Positions 53,446 through 63,805 are shown, counted from the stretch's first letter. The stretch: DNA of 64,000 nucleotides from Isoetes taiwanensis (GCA_021234155.1 JAJEKV010000052.1:4821606-4885605); one strand, 5' to 3'. Notes: generated by a model not told the origin, from the letters alone. Numbers and translations: made by a program.

Positions 53446-53958
53446 TGTGACGACCATATGGATATTCGTATCATACGAACATTATACTCCCATGTACAAA
53501 AGATGGTCGTCACACGGATACAAAAGGGTAGTTGCACAAGACAGGGTTTGAACTCGCAACCTTCCAGTTGCGAGTCACACACCCTTGCCAAGTGCGCTAC
53601 CAATATTTGTTGAAGACATTCCTTCACGTCTTCCTCATATGTGGGATTATCTCCAGAAGGTTCTAGAATGTTCTAGAACCTAAATGCATGCGCGACACTT
53701 GGCGCGATCTCATCCATTAGAGTGGCGCGATCCTGACCGTTGGTCTAGATATATAAGGAGGCACTTCCTTCTTGTCAAACCATTCCGGTTCAACGCCAGT
53801 CTTGAGCCTTCTAGGCATCTGTCTCATGTTCATGCTTGCCTTCGGGCCATTGTATTCTTGATTCTTGTTCATATATCAGATTCTTTGCCGATCTTGGCGT
53901 ATTTCTTCCGTATTTCTTCCGTATTCTCCACGTATTTTCCTTGTTTTCGCGTAGGTTC
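53446..53958 (+). repeat. Gypsy B left LTR
   Basis: Its first 72 bp form a palindromic terminus: TGTGACGACCAT ... ATGGTCGTCACA, an exact 12-bp inverted pair. The same 72 bp begin the right LTR. A TATA-like ATATATAAGG is near 53747. The end near 53958 (TTCATGACA) is inferred, because the right copy is cut short. Confidence 0.6.
53530..53610 (-). other. tRNA-like sequence in the gypsy B LTR
   Basis: On the minus strand TGGTAGCGCACTTGGCAAGG resembles the D-arm/A box of a tRNA. AAGGTTGCGAGTTCAAACCC resembles a B box. The latter is half of a perfect 9-bp hairpin (ACTCGCAAC / GTTGCGAGT). No acceptor stem or anticodon arm closes properly, so it is not a functional tRNA gene. Confidence 0.4.
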
Positions 53959-54041
53959 ATGACAGTTTGAACTGGAATCCCTTACCGGTTCTTGCCTGCT
54001 CTGATCCTAAGCATTATTTTGCTCGTATTTGGTGATTTTAT

Positions 54042-55105
54042 ATCTATGGAGGAGGTTCCGACTCTATTACAGCAGGTCCAGCAGCTTGTTCAAGTATGCC
54101 AGCAGTTGCAGTTGGACAATAAAGAGCTTAAGGAACGTATTGCTTCACATGAATCTGCTTCTAGCTCGGGATTGAGGCTATCAGAGCCTAAGATCAGCCT
54201 GCCAGAGAAGTTTGACGGTACTCGATCCAAGCTCCGTGGTTTTTTGAATCAGATCAGGCTTGTGATTTAGCTCCATCCTCATAGATATCCCACAGCTCAA
54301 GAACAAGTGGGGCTGATTGGTTCTCTTCTCACAGGGCCAACTCTAAGTTGGTTTGCTCCTTTATTGGAAAAAGGAGCCCCAGACAGTGATGACTTTAAGG
54401 TGTGATATATCGTGAAAATGCTATATTTCACCAATTTTATAAATCTAAATTCGATGGTGTAGTAGGATGCGTTAGCTTAAAAGATCTATAAAATCGCCAA
54501 AATTTGATAATATTCCATCCTAATTATACTAAATTCGCCAAATTAATGGACATTCTATAGTAAAAGTTCTTAATTTTTGATAAGACATCTTGATTCTGCT
54601 AAATTTGTTTCGATAAAAAGTTAGAAAAATAGAAAACAATCGCCACCATTTCTATAGTTTAGAAGTAGACAGAGGATGATAAAGTCATCACTGGCCCCAG
54701 AGTTGCAAGATTTTGCTGCTTTCACTGCAGAACCTCGAAGCATGCTTTGGAGACACCGATCGTCAGCGCACAACAGTCACAAAACTTTGCAACTTAAGGC
54801 AAGGCTCTCGCCCAGCTTCAGTATATGCATCAGAATTTCGTCAAATTGCAGTAGATGCTGCCTGGGATGATATTGCACTTCGAGATTGTTTCCGAAGGGG
54901 GTTACGAGAGGATGTCAAAGATATGTTGTTGTCTATGGAGGATCCTCAGAGTTTGGAAGAAGCCATCAGATTTGCAGTTCGATGTGATAATCGGCTCTTC
55001 GAACGTAGGCAAGAGAGACGTAGTCGACTTTCCAATTACACAAGCGCGCAGAAGCTTCACGCCTTTCCCCGTCTCATCTCAGAGAATCTAGCGCACACGA
55101 CCTGA
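54042..55105 (+). pseudogene. Gypsy B gag, split by a MITE
   Basis: It starts MEEVPTLLQQVQQLVQVCQQ (coiled coil) and continues EPKISLPEKFDGTRSKLRGF and LIGSLLTGPTLSWFAPLLE, a Ty3/Tf-type capsid. A stop at 54268 and the MITE at 54384-54693 interrupt it. Beyond the MITE it resumes with LQDFAAFTAE, LRQGSRPASVYASEFRQIA and RDCFRRGLREDVKDMLLS. No intact product is possible. Confidence 0.8.
54376..54701. mobile_element. hAT-type MITE in gypsy B gag
   Basis: The element (54384-54693, 310 bp, AT-rich) has perfect 14-bp inverted ends CAGTGATGACTTTA / TAAAGTCATCACTG. A perfect 8-bp target duplication GCCCCAGA flanks it (54376-54383, 54694-54701). Removing the element and one duplication rejoins the gag reading frame at the insertion point, confirming the borders. 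The 8-bp duplication and CA-type ends point to hAT. Confidence 0.9.
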
Positions 55106-55377
55106 GCCTATGCGCATTGATCGGGCAGTTCGAGGACCCTTATCCGCCACCGAAGCGGCGTCGGGAGAGAGGCTAATCTTTGCCTCTACCGTGGAGGAGC
55201 TGGTCATATCGCTCTTGGATGCCCCGTGGAAGCCTAAATCGGTCGGAAAAACTTCGGGGCCGGTCCGGTAGTAGGAGTCTCTCATCGGCTGGCCAGCCTT
55301 TTCTCGAACTCCTTCCACATTTCGACATGTTTATTCCATCTGGATAAGGTCGAAAGGCATTCTTCATCCCTATATCA

Positions 55378-56160
55378 TTGAAATCGGTCGGAGAATTGCA
55401 AGTGTTGGCGCAACTTGATTGTGGTGCAAATGCTTGTTTTATGGATAGTGCGTTAAGCCAAGAAGCAATGCCATCCCTAGAAGCAAGGTTGAGCATCCCC
55501 GCTTTTGTCGGATTGATGGATCTGGGAGATCTCCTCGAGGTGCGATCCGCGAGAATGTCTTTGCGCCTCTTAGGGATTTTGTTGAGGGGAGTTTCTTGTA
55601 GTATTTCCTTCAATCTCATTACCCCACTAGCCCTCATGCGCCAATAGTCTTGGAGTGCCCTACGGCTCGAGCTACATAACCCATGATTGATTGGCGTGCT
55701 AGATCTGGTTCTAGCTCTAGTTCCAGTTCATCTGCCGATCGAGGTCTCTACACCAGCATCGACCTCGATCCGTGCGATTATCGTGGGCCCCGACTCCGTC
55801 CTTTTGTTCCATATTCGATCCGCCTCTTGCCTCTGCTCCGGTTCATGCCCAGTTTCGATCATGTTACGATCCGCCTCTTGCCTCTGCTCCGGTTCATGCC
55901 CAGGTTACGATCATGTTCTTGATGATGTCCCAGCTCAGCTCTAGTTCTGCTCTTGCTCAATTCGGTTTACGCTCTGCTCCGGTTAGTGCTCCGGTCCCTG
56001 TTTACGCTCCGGTTCTTGCTTCATCCACTGTTCACTTCCAGTTCTTGATCCGCCTCTGTTCCAGTTGCTCCTGCTCATGTTCATGTTCCTCATGCTTTTG
56101 TGGAGGTTTCTTCACGCCCTCGGTTTTAGATCTCAAGATTTCTCTTCGAGTTTGATAAAT
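55378..56160 (+). pseudogene. Gypsy B protease and linker
   Basis: ELQVLAQLDCGANACFMD corresponds to a retropepsin active site LxDSGAxxxFxD with the Ser changed to Cys. The following linker (55690-56100) is low-complexity, with a tandem unit of about 50 bp, CCGCCTCTTGCCTCTGCTCC, repeated near 55818 and 55869. Confidence 0.6.
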
Positions 56161-56183
56161 CTAGAAGGCAAGATCCAAGTTCG

Positions 56184-58039
56184 GTGTTTGCAATCCAGGT
56201 TCACCCATCGGCTAGCTCGGCATCAGCGAAGTCTGCTCCAATGCTCCTAGATAAATATGGCAACTTCTCTGATGTTTTTGACAAAGTCAAGGCCAGCAAA
56301 CTCCCAGAGCATCGTCCATATGATTGTCCTATTGATTTGCAGCCAGGGACCACGCCGCCATATGGTCCGATATATGGTCTATCTCCCGCTGAGTTGAAGG
56401 TTTTGCCGGATTATGTTGAAGAGAATTTAGCCACTGGCTTCATTCGACATTCTCAGTCCCCTGCTGGAGCGCCTATCTTCTTCGTCAAAAAGAAGGATGG
56501 TTCGCTGTGTCTGGTCGTTGATTATCGTGGCCTCAATAAAATCATACAAATCGGTATCCGCTTCCTCTGATCCCAGAGTTGTTGGAACGACTTCAAGGTG
56601 CGCACTATTTTACGAAGATTGATCTTCGGGGTGCCTATAATCTTATTCGGATCCGGGAGGGTGATGAGTGGAAAACAACCTTTCGTACTCGGTATGGCCA
56701 TTTTGAGTACACAGTTATGCCGTTTGGACTTACCAATGCTCCGACAGTATTCCAGCACATGGCCAATGATATTTTTCGAGAGTTCTTAGATACTTTTGTT
56801 ATCATCTATTTGGATGATATCCTTATTTATTCTAAGACTCTTGAAGAACATGAAAGACATGTTCGACAGGTCCTTCAAAAGCTTCGTGAGCATGGATTAT
56901 ATGCCAAACTTGAGAAGTGTCAGTTCGAACAGGATAATGTGGAGTTCCTTGGCTATCGCATCACACCACATGGAGTCTCTATGGATCCTGAAAAGGTCAG
57001 CACCGTTCTGGAGTGGCAAACACCTTCGTCCGTTCGAGATGTTCAATGTTTTCTTGGTTTTGCCAATTTCTATCGGCGTTTCATCCGGGATTATTCAGAG
57101 ATTGCTCTTCCGTTGACACGCCTCACTGTCAAGGACATGCCATTCGAATGGACTGTGGAAGCGGAATCTGCTTTTGTTACCCTGAAGCATGCTTTCACCA
57201 CGCCCGATTCTTGCTCATGCATCCTTTGCGCCCATATGTTGTTGAAGCGGATGCTTCTGATTTTGCGCTTGGTGGGATCCTCACACGGGGGGATGACCAT
57301 GAATTGCATCCAATCGCCTATCATTCACGAAAAGTTTTCAGTCGTTGAAATCAACTATCCCATTTATGACAAGGAGTTGTTGGCGATAGTGGATTCTTTC
57401 GAGGAGTGGAGACGTTTCCTGGAGGGATCTCCTTATAAGGTCACAGTCTACACAGATCACCGAAATCTCGAATATTTTCAGTCTGCTCGAGTGCTCAACC
57501 GTCGCCAGGCCCGGTGGCATACTCAAGTATTATCCCGGATTGATTTCGTGATCAAGTACCGTCCTGGATCCCTCCAAGGAAAGCCTGATGCCTTGTCTCG
57601 ACGCTCCTACCTTGAGCCCAAACTAGGTGATCCTGCATATGATCAGCAATCACAGGTTATTTTAGGGCCTGATCGGTTCCAGCTTATGGCTCTCACTTTG
57701 TTCGAGAGGCCTCATGATACAGCCTTGTTGGAGTCTGTTCGAGCATCTCTGCCCTCCGATCCATTGGCTCAAGATGTATTCTCACACATTGGCGCTGCAT
57801 CATCTTCTCAGCAGATGGGATCAGACTATGATCGTTTTGAGGTTCGAGATGGACTCCTTTCCGTGATGGGCTTCTATATGTGCCGGATGGTGCTTCTAGG
57901 CTTCGTGTTCTTCAGGGCTTACCATGATTCACCTCTCCGGGGACACTTTGGAGTAGCCAAGACTCTTGAACTTATTAGTCGAGAGTATTGGTGGCCGTGT
58001 CTTCGCCGCTCACGTCGAAGCTTTTATTCGATCCCGTGA
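56184..58039 (+). pseudogene. Gypsy B reverse transcriptase, RNase H and integrase start
   Basis: Blocks in order: LPEHRPYDCPIDLQPG, APIFFVKKKDGSLCLVVDYR, a frameshift near 56560, FTKIDLRGAYNLIRI, MPFGLTNAPTVFQHM, catalytic YLDD (about 56807) and CFLGFANFYRRFI. RNase H is in another frame between about 57190 and 57345 (VEADASDFALGGIL), then returns with VYTDHRNLEYF and GKPDALSRR. The integrase zinc-finger region HDSPLRGHFGVAKTLELISR precedes a further frameshift near 57985. In an active copy these domains would copy and integrate the element. Confidence 0.85.
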
Positions 58040-58600
58040 CATCCGGCCGCCGAGCCAAGGTTCCAAGGCATCTTCCTCATGGCCTGCTTCAGCCTTTACC
58101 AGTTCCAGCCGGTCCTTGGAAGAGTATTTCGGTGGATTTTATTGTCGAGCTTCCATCCTCCCAGGGCCATGACGCCATCCTTGTTGTTGTGGACCGTTTT
58201 TCCAAGATGGCACATTTCATTCCTTGCAACACTTCTATCTCTAGTGAAGCCACATCGGTTCTCTTGCTTCGAGAGGTGGTTCGACTCCATGGCTTACCAG
58301 ATAACATTGTCAGTGACCGCGGCCCTCAATTTGTTGCCAGTTTTTGGAAGCGTCTATTGCAACTCTTGCATGTGGAACGTTAAGCTCTCTTTCGGACATC
58401 ATCCGAGACCAATGGACAGTATGGCGCACTAATCAAACCCTTGAGCAAAGATTTTGCGATGCTTCATCAATTATCAGCCAGGATGACTGGGTTGATTGGC
58501 TACCGCGTGGCGAATTTGCTTATAATAATTACGTCCATGCCTCCACAGGCCGACTTAGTTCTTTATTAATTTCGGCATGCATCCCCGGTGGTCTTTGATT
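57988..58600 (+). pseudogene. Gypsy B integrase core
   Basis: WKSISVDFIVELPSSQGHD carries the first catalytic Asp and DNIVSDRGPQFVASFWK the second. The third motif (DGQTERxNQ in relatives) is broken by a frame change near 58385, where only WRTNQTLEQRF-like and GHHPRP traces remain. A later trace, EFAYNNYVHASTG, matches the conserved EFAYNxxxHxSTG block. It is inactive. Confidence 0.75.
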
Positions 58601-58989
58601 GCTCCCGGATATGACTCGCAATCCTAGTGCCGAGGACGAGGCTCGAGAAGCTCCGCATGCTTCGGGATGATCTTCGGCACCATCTTCTCGTGCCCAAGCA
58701 CATTATCGTCATCATGCGGTCAAGATCGTCGGGGCGCTCCTCATTTTGCGAGTTGGTGATCTTGTTTGGCTCTTTATGTTGATTTGCCGACAGCTTCGCC
58801 CTTGTAACAAGCTCGACTCTGCGCTTAGGTCCCTATCGGATCATTGAACGAGTTGGTGATGCTTTGCTTCCGCCCGAGCTTCCGCCATCGGTCCGGGCTT
58901 CACCCGGTGTTTCATGTATCTTTGTTAGAACCCTATATGGCTTAATCCATTTCGGATCGAAAGTACCTCCACCTCCACCACCAGGTCGA

Positions 58990-59236
58990 GATTGATGATC
59001 ATGAGGAGTTCGAGGTTCGAGAGATTCTCGACTCCAAGTTTCTTAAATCCGACGATTGTATTACTTCGTCCATTGGGAAGGTTACTCGCCAAGTGACAGA
59101 ACCTGGGAGCCTGCCGAGAATCTGACTAATGCACCTGACAAAATTGTGGAGTTTCACCGACGTTACCCGCATAAGCCAAGTCTGAGTACTCCGGCCCCAG
59201 CTTCGAGGCCTCGTCGCCATCGTAGGAGGGGGATGG
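58990..59236 (+). pseudogene. Gypsy B chromodomain
   Basis: [15 protein letters not shown] followed, after a one-base shift, by [21 protein letters not shown] and IVEFHRRYP is a complete chromodomain at the end of integrase. The stop TGA lies at the start of the right LTR. Confidence 0.8.
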
Positions 59237-59315
59237 TGTGACGACCATACGGATATTCGTATCATACGAACATTATACTCCCATGTACAAAAGATGGTCG
59301 TCACACGGATACAAA
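59237..59315 (+). repeat. Gypsy B right LTR, first 78 bp
   Basis: It repeats the palindromic 72 bp of the left LTR plus CGGATACAAA, then stops matching where LINE-D sequence begins. The rest of the LTR is not found elsewhere in the window, so it may lie beyond position 64000. Confidence 0.8.
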
Positions 59316-59471
59316 TATCTCTCCAATATGATTCTTGAGCCTCGGAAAAAGAAAACCCCTGCTAATTCTGATAAGGCAGCCAAGGTTATTTCTAGAAACT
59401 ATACTTCTCCAGCCCTAAACACTAGACTGCAATCTAAGAAAAATACCAGAAGTCAAAAAAGGAGATCCTAA
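59316..59471 (+). pseudogene. LINE-D ORF1 C-terminal tail
   Basis: About 50 codons in one frame, rich in Lys and Arg (EPRKKKTPANSDKAAK, SRNYTSPALNTRLQSKKNTR), ending 36 bp before ORF2. This is the usual basic tail of plant LINE ORF1; the rest is lost by truncation. Confidence 0.6.
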
Positions 59472-59507
59472 TTATCTTTCCCAAGGTCTCTAGCTAACAT
59501 CTTCTTA

Positions 59508-62500
59508 ATGAAGATTCTGTCTTGGAACCTCAGGGGGATAAAAGGGCCCTTGAAAAGAAGGAGAGTGATTGCTCAAATTAGAGAGCATAATCCTGATATT
59601 ATCTTGTTGCAAGAGTTGAGGCTTCCAAATTTTGAATGCTCCAACCTAGCCAATTGGATTGGCTCTGATTATTCTTCATCTTGGATAGAAGCCACTGGTA
59701 CTTCTGGTGGCATCTGCATCATTTGGAAAAACATTTCTCATTGTCTAATTTACAATAGCCCTGGGAGAAATTGGCAGTCAGTAATATTTAAGAAAAATGA
59801 TCTTTCCTTTGGGATAATCAATGTGTATGCTTCTACCTGCTCTAGAGAGAGAGAAATCTTATGGCCTCAAATTGGTAATTGGCTTGAAAACCACTGCTCT
59901 TTATCTTGGATTATGGGGGGAGATTTTAATAACACCCCTTCAAGAGATCTTAAGCTTGGCAAAGATATTAACATGACCAGAACTGAGAAGATCAATTGGG
60001 ATAATCTTATGGATAATTTTCTTTTCACTCATATCCCCTCTGCAACAGCTAAGTTTACTTGGTCAAACAAACAGGAAGGTAGCAAACGTGTCTTCTGTGC
60101 CCTTGATAGATTCTACATCAATAATTCTGACAATTCCTTCTGGGATAACTGCTTGGTTTTTAGTGATGAGGCCACCTCTATTTCTGATCACCAGCCCCAA
60201 TTTCTCGAGACGAAACATATGCTTACCATTAAAAAAGGATCAAATTGCCCCTTTAAATTAAACTGCAGTTTGCTAAATAATGCAAATTTCTGTGAGCAGT
60301 TTAAAGCATTCTACCAAACCCTTCCAAGAGTGCATCCTACCAAATCTATGAGAGATTTTTATTCCAATGTCAAGGCCTCCAAAGTGTGGATTAAGCAATG
60401 GTCTAAAAATAATAATAAATCAAGAAAAGAAGAAAAAAAGAGATGCATGATTAATATGAAGGATATTAGACTCAAAATTCAGAGTGAGCCTCATAACAGA
60501 GACCTACATATCCAAGAGTCTAACCTTGAGCAAACTATAAAGGCAATGGAGGAATATGTAGCTAAAGGTGCTGCCATTAAGTGCAAAATAAAATATCTTT
60601 CAAATATGGACAGTAATAACTCGAAATTCTTCTTTAGAGTGGCTAAAAATAGACTCCTTAAGAATCAGATTTTGGCTGTTAAAAATGACCAAGATGCCCT
60701 GCTGGAAGATAGCAATGAAATCAGTCAATTCTTTTACTCAAAGTATTCTGGAATTTTTTCTGATAGTGATAATATATCCTGGCAAAACTCGGAGGCCAAA
60801 GATTTCATTAATCTGATTAATACTCTTCCTGATTATGACTCCATTCCAATCTCCAATAATGTTGTTGATCTGCCTAATGAGAATGAGATTAAAGCCACTC
60901 TGATGCATCTTGCAAAAGGTAAAAGTCCAGGCCCTGATGGCTTGCCTCCTGAGTTTTACCTGTGCTTTTGGGATGTAATTAAATATGACTTCATTCAAAT
61001 GATTCATGGATTTTGGCATAACAACCATCTACATCCAGCCATGGCTGCTGGTCTGGTCACTCTTGTGCCAAAGGTTGATAAACCTGAAAATTTTAGTGAT
61101 TGGAGACCTATCTCCCTCACTAACACTTCTTATAAAGTGTGTGCTAAAATTATAGCAAATAGAATAAATGTCCATTTGCAAAAAAATATTTCTATAAACC
61201 AGTCAGCTTTTTTGCCAAAAAGATTCATTCTGGACAACTATATTGCTGCTATGGAAGGATTACACTGGGCTAAAATATCTAATCAAAATTGTATCCTTCT
61301 AAAATTGGATTTCTCTAAGGCATTTGATTCTATTCGATGGGATTTTTTAGAATTGGCTATGAAGAAAATAGGTTTCCCTGATAAGTTGATCCAATTAATT
61401 CTTGGCCTAAATTCTCGTGCTCAATCCTCTATTCTGATTAATGGTTCTCCAGGTAAGTTCTTCCCCCTGAAGAAAGGTGTGAGGCAAGGTTGTCCCTTAG
61501 CACCCTACTTATTTATTATTGCTGCTGATCAGTTAACTCGGGCCATTCTACATCATCAAAATCTTGGTAATATCAAGGGTCTGGTCATGCCAAATTCTCA
61601 GAATCAATTGACTATTCTTCAATATGCAGATGACTCATTCTCCTTTCTCCAAAATGATGCTAAAAATATTGAGTTCTTCCTACAAATTATTAATAATTTT
61701 AGTAAGGCCTCAGGGATCCATCTGAACCTGCTCAAATCTGTCATTATTGGAGCTCCAGGTCAGCTCAACATTCATGGTATAAAGTGTGTTTCTGAAAATG
61801 AAACCACAAAACTTTTAGGGATGCCTTTAGGTTTAGATATTAATATCAAGACTCTCTGGCATCCTATTGTTGAAAAGATTAGGAAAAAGCTAAATAATTA
61901 TGGCAGTTGTCTTTCTTTGGCAGGGAGAACTATTATTGCCTCCTCTGTTATAGCTAGTTCCCATGTCTACTTCTCCTCTGCCCTTATTGCTCCTAAATGC
62001 ATTTATCAGCAAATTGAAAGAATCATAAGGAATTTCATTTGGGGGAAGAGGCATCTTGTAAATTGGAATTATGTTACCAGGAACAAATCTTCAGGAGGTC
62101 TCGGCTGCAAGAATCTTATGCTTCAGGCTTATGCCTTGGGGGGTAAATATATTTGGAAAGCCCTTTTCCAAAGAAATAATCCTGCTACTGAATTTTTACA
62201 CTATTGGATCTCAAAGAGTGGAATTAAAGATCATCCCTCTATCAGTCATCAGCTCCCTCACTCTGCTTTCTATGATATTAAACCTGCAGCAAACACATCA
62301 CCTTTGATGAGAAACCTTTTAAAGGCTTGGAACAAGGTCTCCAATGCCTTTATCTATACTGGAATTAATCAGGCTCACCATGCTACAAGTATCTTTTGGA
62401 ACCCTAATCTATCCAAGAGGGATAATATTCCTTTGGCTTTAATTCATCCTAAGATTTATAGGAAATGGAAGTTAAATAATATCTGCAACTTGGGGGACCT

Positions 62501-63320
62501 CTGGGCCAATGGTCATTGGATTTCATGGACTAATCTTAAGGCCAAGATAAGAAAATCCAGTACAGATAGGCTGATTCATAGACATATTATAAGTAAAGTG
62601 GCAAATATAAACCTGGATGCCTCTTCTTCTCCTGAAAATGATTGGTTATTAAATGGCAAAAATATTTATAAAGTGTCTAAGGTCTATGAGCATCTTACCA
62701 TGTCAAATCTGTCATCCAAAGCAGGCAATTACTGGAACATTTCTGAGTTAGAAGAGAAAGAGCTGTTTAGAAATATATGGAACTCCTTTTGTGCCCCAAA
62801 AAATTCTTATTTCAATTGGTTAATTGCCAATAAAAGTGTTCCTAATCTTCAGGACATATGCAGACACCAGAATAGTCAATCTCAGGCTTCCCCATTATGT
62901 CCCTTAGGTTGTGGCATTTCAGAATCCATGGAGCATATTTTTATATGTCCCAAATTGCATAGTTTCTGGACATGGTTCGAGGTGAATTTTAATCTACAAA
63001 GGCCTGCCTCTATCCTGAACTTCATGATGAATAATAATCCTCTACAAAATACTTTATGCTACATAGCTTTGTGGAATATTTGGAAACACAGGAATAGAGT
63101 TCTACATGGTGGTCACAATCCAGCTAATATTTGGATTAAACTTCAAGTTATGTTTGACATTGGAATCACAGCTACAGCACATAGAAACAAATATGAGGAT
63201 GCAAATTTTGATCACAATTGGTTGTCTTTAGGACAATATGCTGGGTATTTCAATTTATTTAAGCTTCACTGTCATGAAATCATTACTAACTCTGAATCTG
63301 TTTTTGATATCTGTTTTTGA
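59508..63320 (+). CDS. LINE-D ORF2: endonuclease and reverse transcriptase (intact frame)
   Basis: 1270 codons with no stop or frameshift. The APE-type endonuclease begins MKILSWNLRGIKGPLKRRR and includes the catalytic Glu in LLQELRLP, MGGDFNNTPSRD (near residue 139) and SISDHQP (near 227). Reverse transcriptase: KSPGPDGLPPEFY, WRPISLTNTSYKVCAKIIA, LLKLDFSKAFDSIRWDF, KKGVRQGCPLAPYLF and catalytic YADD (about 706). A zinc knuckle CPLGCGISESMEHIFIC (about 1131-1148) is followed by an extended C-terminus. The protein nicks the target and primes cDNA synthesis on it. The start is the first ATG after ORF1 and gives a complete endonuclease. The open frame and 5' truncation together suggest recent retrotransposition from an active source. 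Confidence 0.9.
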   Translation: MKILSWNLRGIKGPLKRRRVIAQIREHNPDIILLQELRLPNFECSNLANWIGSDYSSSWIEATGTSGGICIIWKNISHCLIYNSPGRNWQSVIFKKNDLSFGIINVYASTCSREREILWPQIGNWLENHCSLSWIMGGDFNNTPSRDLKLGKDINMTRTEKINWDNLMDNFLFTHIPSATAKFTWSNKQEGSKRVFCALDRFYINNSDNSFWDNCLVFSDEATSISDHQPQFLETKHMLTIKKGSNCPFKLNCSLLNNANFCEQFKAFYQTLPRVHPTKSMRDFYSNVKASKVWIKQWSKNNNKSRKEEKKRCMINMKDIRLKIQSEPHNRDLHIQESNLEQTIKAMEEYVAKGAAIKCKIKYLSNMDSNNSKFFFRVAKNRLLKNQILAVKNDQDALLEDSNEISQFFYSKYSGIFSDSDNISWQNSEAKDFINLINTLPDYDSIPISNNVVDLPNENEIKATLMHLAKGKSPGPDGLPPEFYLCFWDVIKYDFIQMIHGFWHNNHLHPAMAAGLVTLVPKVDKPENFSDWRPISLTNTSYKVCAKIIANRINVHLQKNISINQSAFLPKRFILDNYIAAMEGLHWAKISNQNCILLKLDFSKAFDSIRWDFLELAMKKIGFPDKLIQLILGLNSRAQSSILINGSPGKFFPLKKGVRQGCPLAPYLFIIAADQLTRAILHHQNLGNIKGLVMPNSQNQLTILQYADDSFSFLQNDAKNIEFFLQIINNFSKASGIHLNLLKSVIIGAPGQLNIHGIKCVSENETTKLLGMPLGLDINIKTLWHPIVEKIRKKLNNYGSCLSLAGRTIIASSVIASSHVYFSSALIAPKCIYQQIERIIRNFIWGKRHLVNWNYVTRNKSSGGLGCKNLMLQAYALGGKYIWKALFQRNNPATEFLHYWISKSGIKDHPSISHQLPHSAFYDIKPAANTSPLMRNLLKAWNKVSNAFIYTGINQAHHATSIFWNPNLSKRDNIPLALIHPKIYRKWKLNNICNLGDLWANGHWISWTNLKAKIRKSSTDRLIHRHIISKVANINLDASSSPENDWLLNGKNIYKVSKVYEHLTMSNLSSKAGNYWNISELEEKELFRNIWNSFCAPKNSYFNWLIANKSVPNLQDICRHQNSQSQASPLCPLGCGISESMEHIFICPKLHSFWTWFEVNFNLQRPASILNFMMNNNPLQNTLCYIALWNIWKHRNRVLHGGHNPANIWIKLQVMFDIGITATAHRNKYEDANFDHNWLSLGQYAGYFNLFKLHCHEIITNSESVFDICF

Positions 63321-63805
63321 TAGAATACCTCTGGAACTGCAAGTTTAAGCTTGACCTACACTTTGATGATGTGGAAGCCTCCAAATATATCGGCCTACCA
63401 ATGACAGGACAGGAAAGAGTACAGAATCATGTGCAAACACAGACTGATGACAGTTTTTGGACAGGAAAAGTAAAAGGGAAATTGTATGAAAAAATCAGTG
63501 AGATCCCAAATAGAGAGATTGAATGGGCAAAGAAATTTTGCAAAGAAACTCAGCTCATGTATGTGCTATGGTGGTTCATGCATGCCAACAGTATGGATAT
63601 GACAGACAGGCAATTTGAATTTTATAGGGAATGCTACTACTATCACAGGGGTCGGGCAGACTGTTATGGCACTATGATCCATTTGTATTCCACATGTAAC
63701 TCTACAAGGCTGATTGAGCTTGTTGATTGGGGAAAGAATCTCATTCCTATCCTCATTCCACATTTCAGAGATCATTTTCACTATCTTGACACATATAACT
63801 TCTGA
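63317..63805 (+). CDS. ORF after LINE-D ORF2, unknown function
   Basis: About 160 codons starting at the ORF2 stop, in another frame, with a non-ATG first codon (the frame opens at 63308). The product has FDDVEASKYIGLPMTGQERV, DDSFWTGKVKGKLYEKI, WAKKFCKETQLMYVLWWFMH and YRECYYYHRGRADCYG, and looks like real coding sequence. I do not recognise it. It could be a third ORF of LINE-D, occupying the place of the cysteine-rich ORF in LINE-A/B but unlike it. Alternatively it could be the continuation of the split gene upstream (ending TATTAT at 53444). A 13-bp direct repeat TCTGTTTTTGATA at 63292-63317 marks the junction. Confidence 0.45.
   Translation: MIEYLWNCKFKLDLHFDDVEASKYIGLPMTGQERVQNHVQTQTDDSFWTGKVKGKLYEKISEIPNREIEWAKKFCKETQLMYVLWWFMHANSMDMTDRQFEFYRECYYYHRGRADCYGTMIHLYSTCNSTRLIELVDWGKNLIPILIPHFRDHFHYLDTYNF

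Larger units (their letters stand above)
53446..59315 (+). mobile_element. Ty3/gypsy element B, Tf-type chromovirus, degenerate
   Basis: The left LTR starts TGTGACGACC at 53446; the right LTR starts with the same sequence at 59237, preceded by the purine tract GTAGGAGGGGGA. Between them lie gag, protease, reverse transcriptase, RNase H, integrase and chromodomain in standard order, with many frameshifts. A 310-bp MITE splits gag. The right LTR is recognisable for only about 78 bp before LINE-D sequence begins. The insertion lies in the second coding piece of the split gene. Confidence 0.8.
59316..63805 (+). mobile_element. LINE-D, 5'-truncated, with intact ORF2
   Basis: It begins within the C-terminal codons of ORF1, has a complete ORF2 and continues into a further ORF. 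The 5' junction is inside the right LTR of gypsy B. No poly(A) or target duplication is visible before the window ends, so its 3' end may lie outside. Its polymerase is related to LINE-A/B but clearly a separate subfamily. Confidence 0.75.

Noticed and set aside
53535-53605. A functional tRNA gene on the minus strand
   Set aside because: A-box- and B-box-like sequences exist, but no acceptor stem or anticodon arm can be paired; the strong hairpin spans the T-arm region instead.
60738-61028. Minus-strand 96-codon frame inside LINE-D
   Set aside because: It lies opposite intact ORF2 and has no motif of its own.
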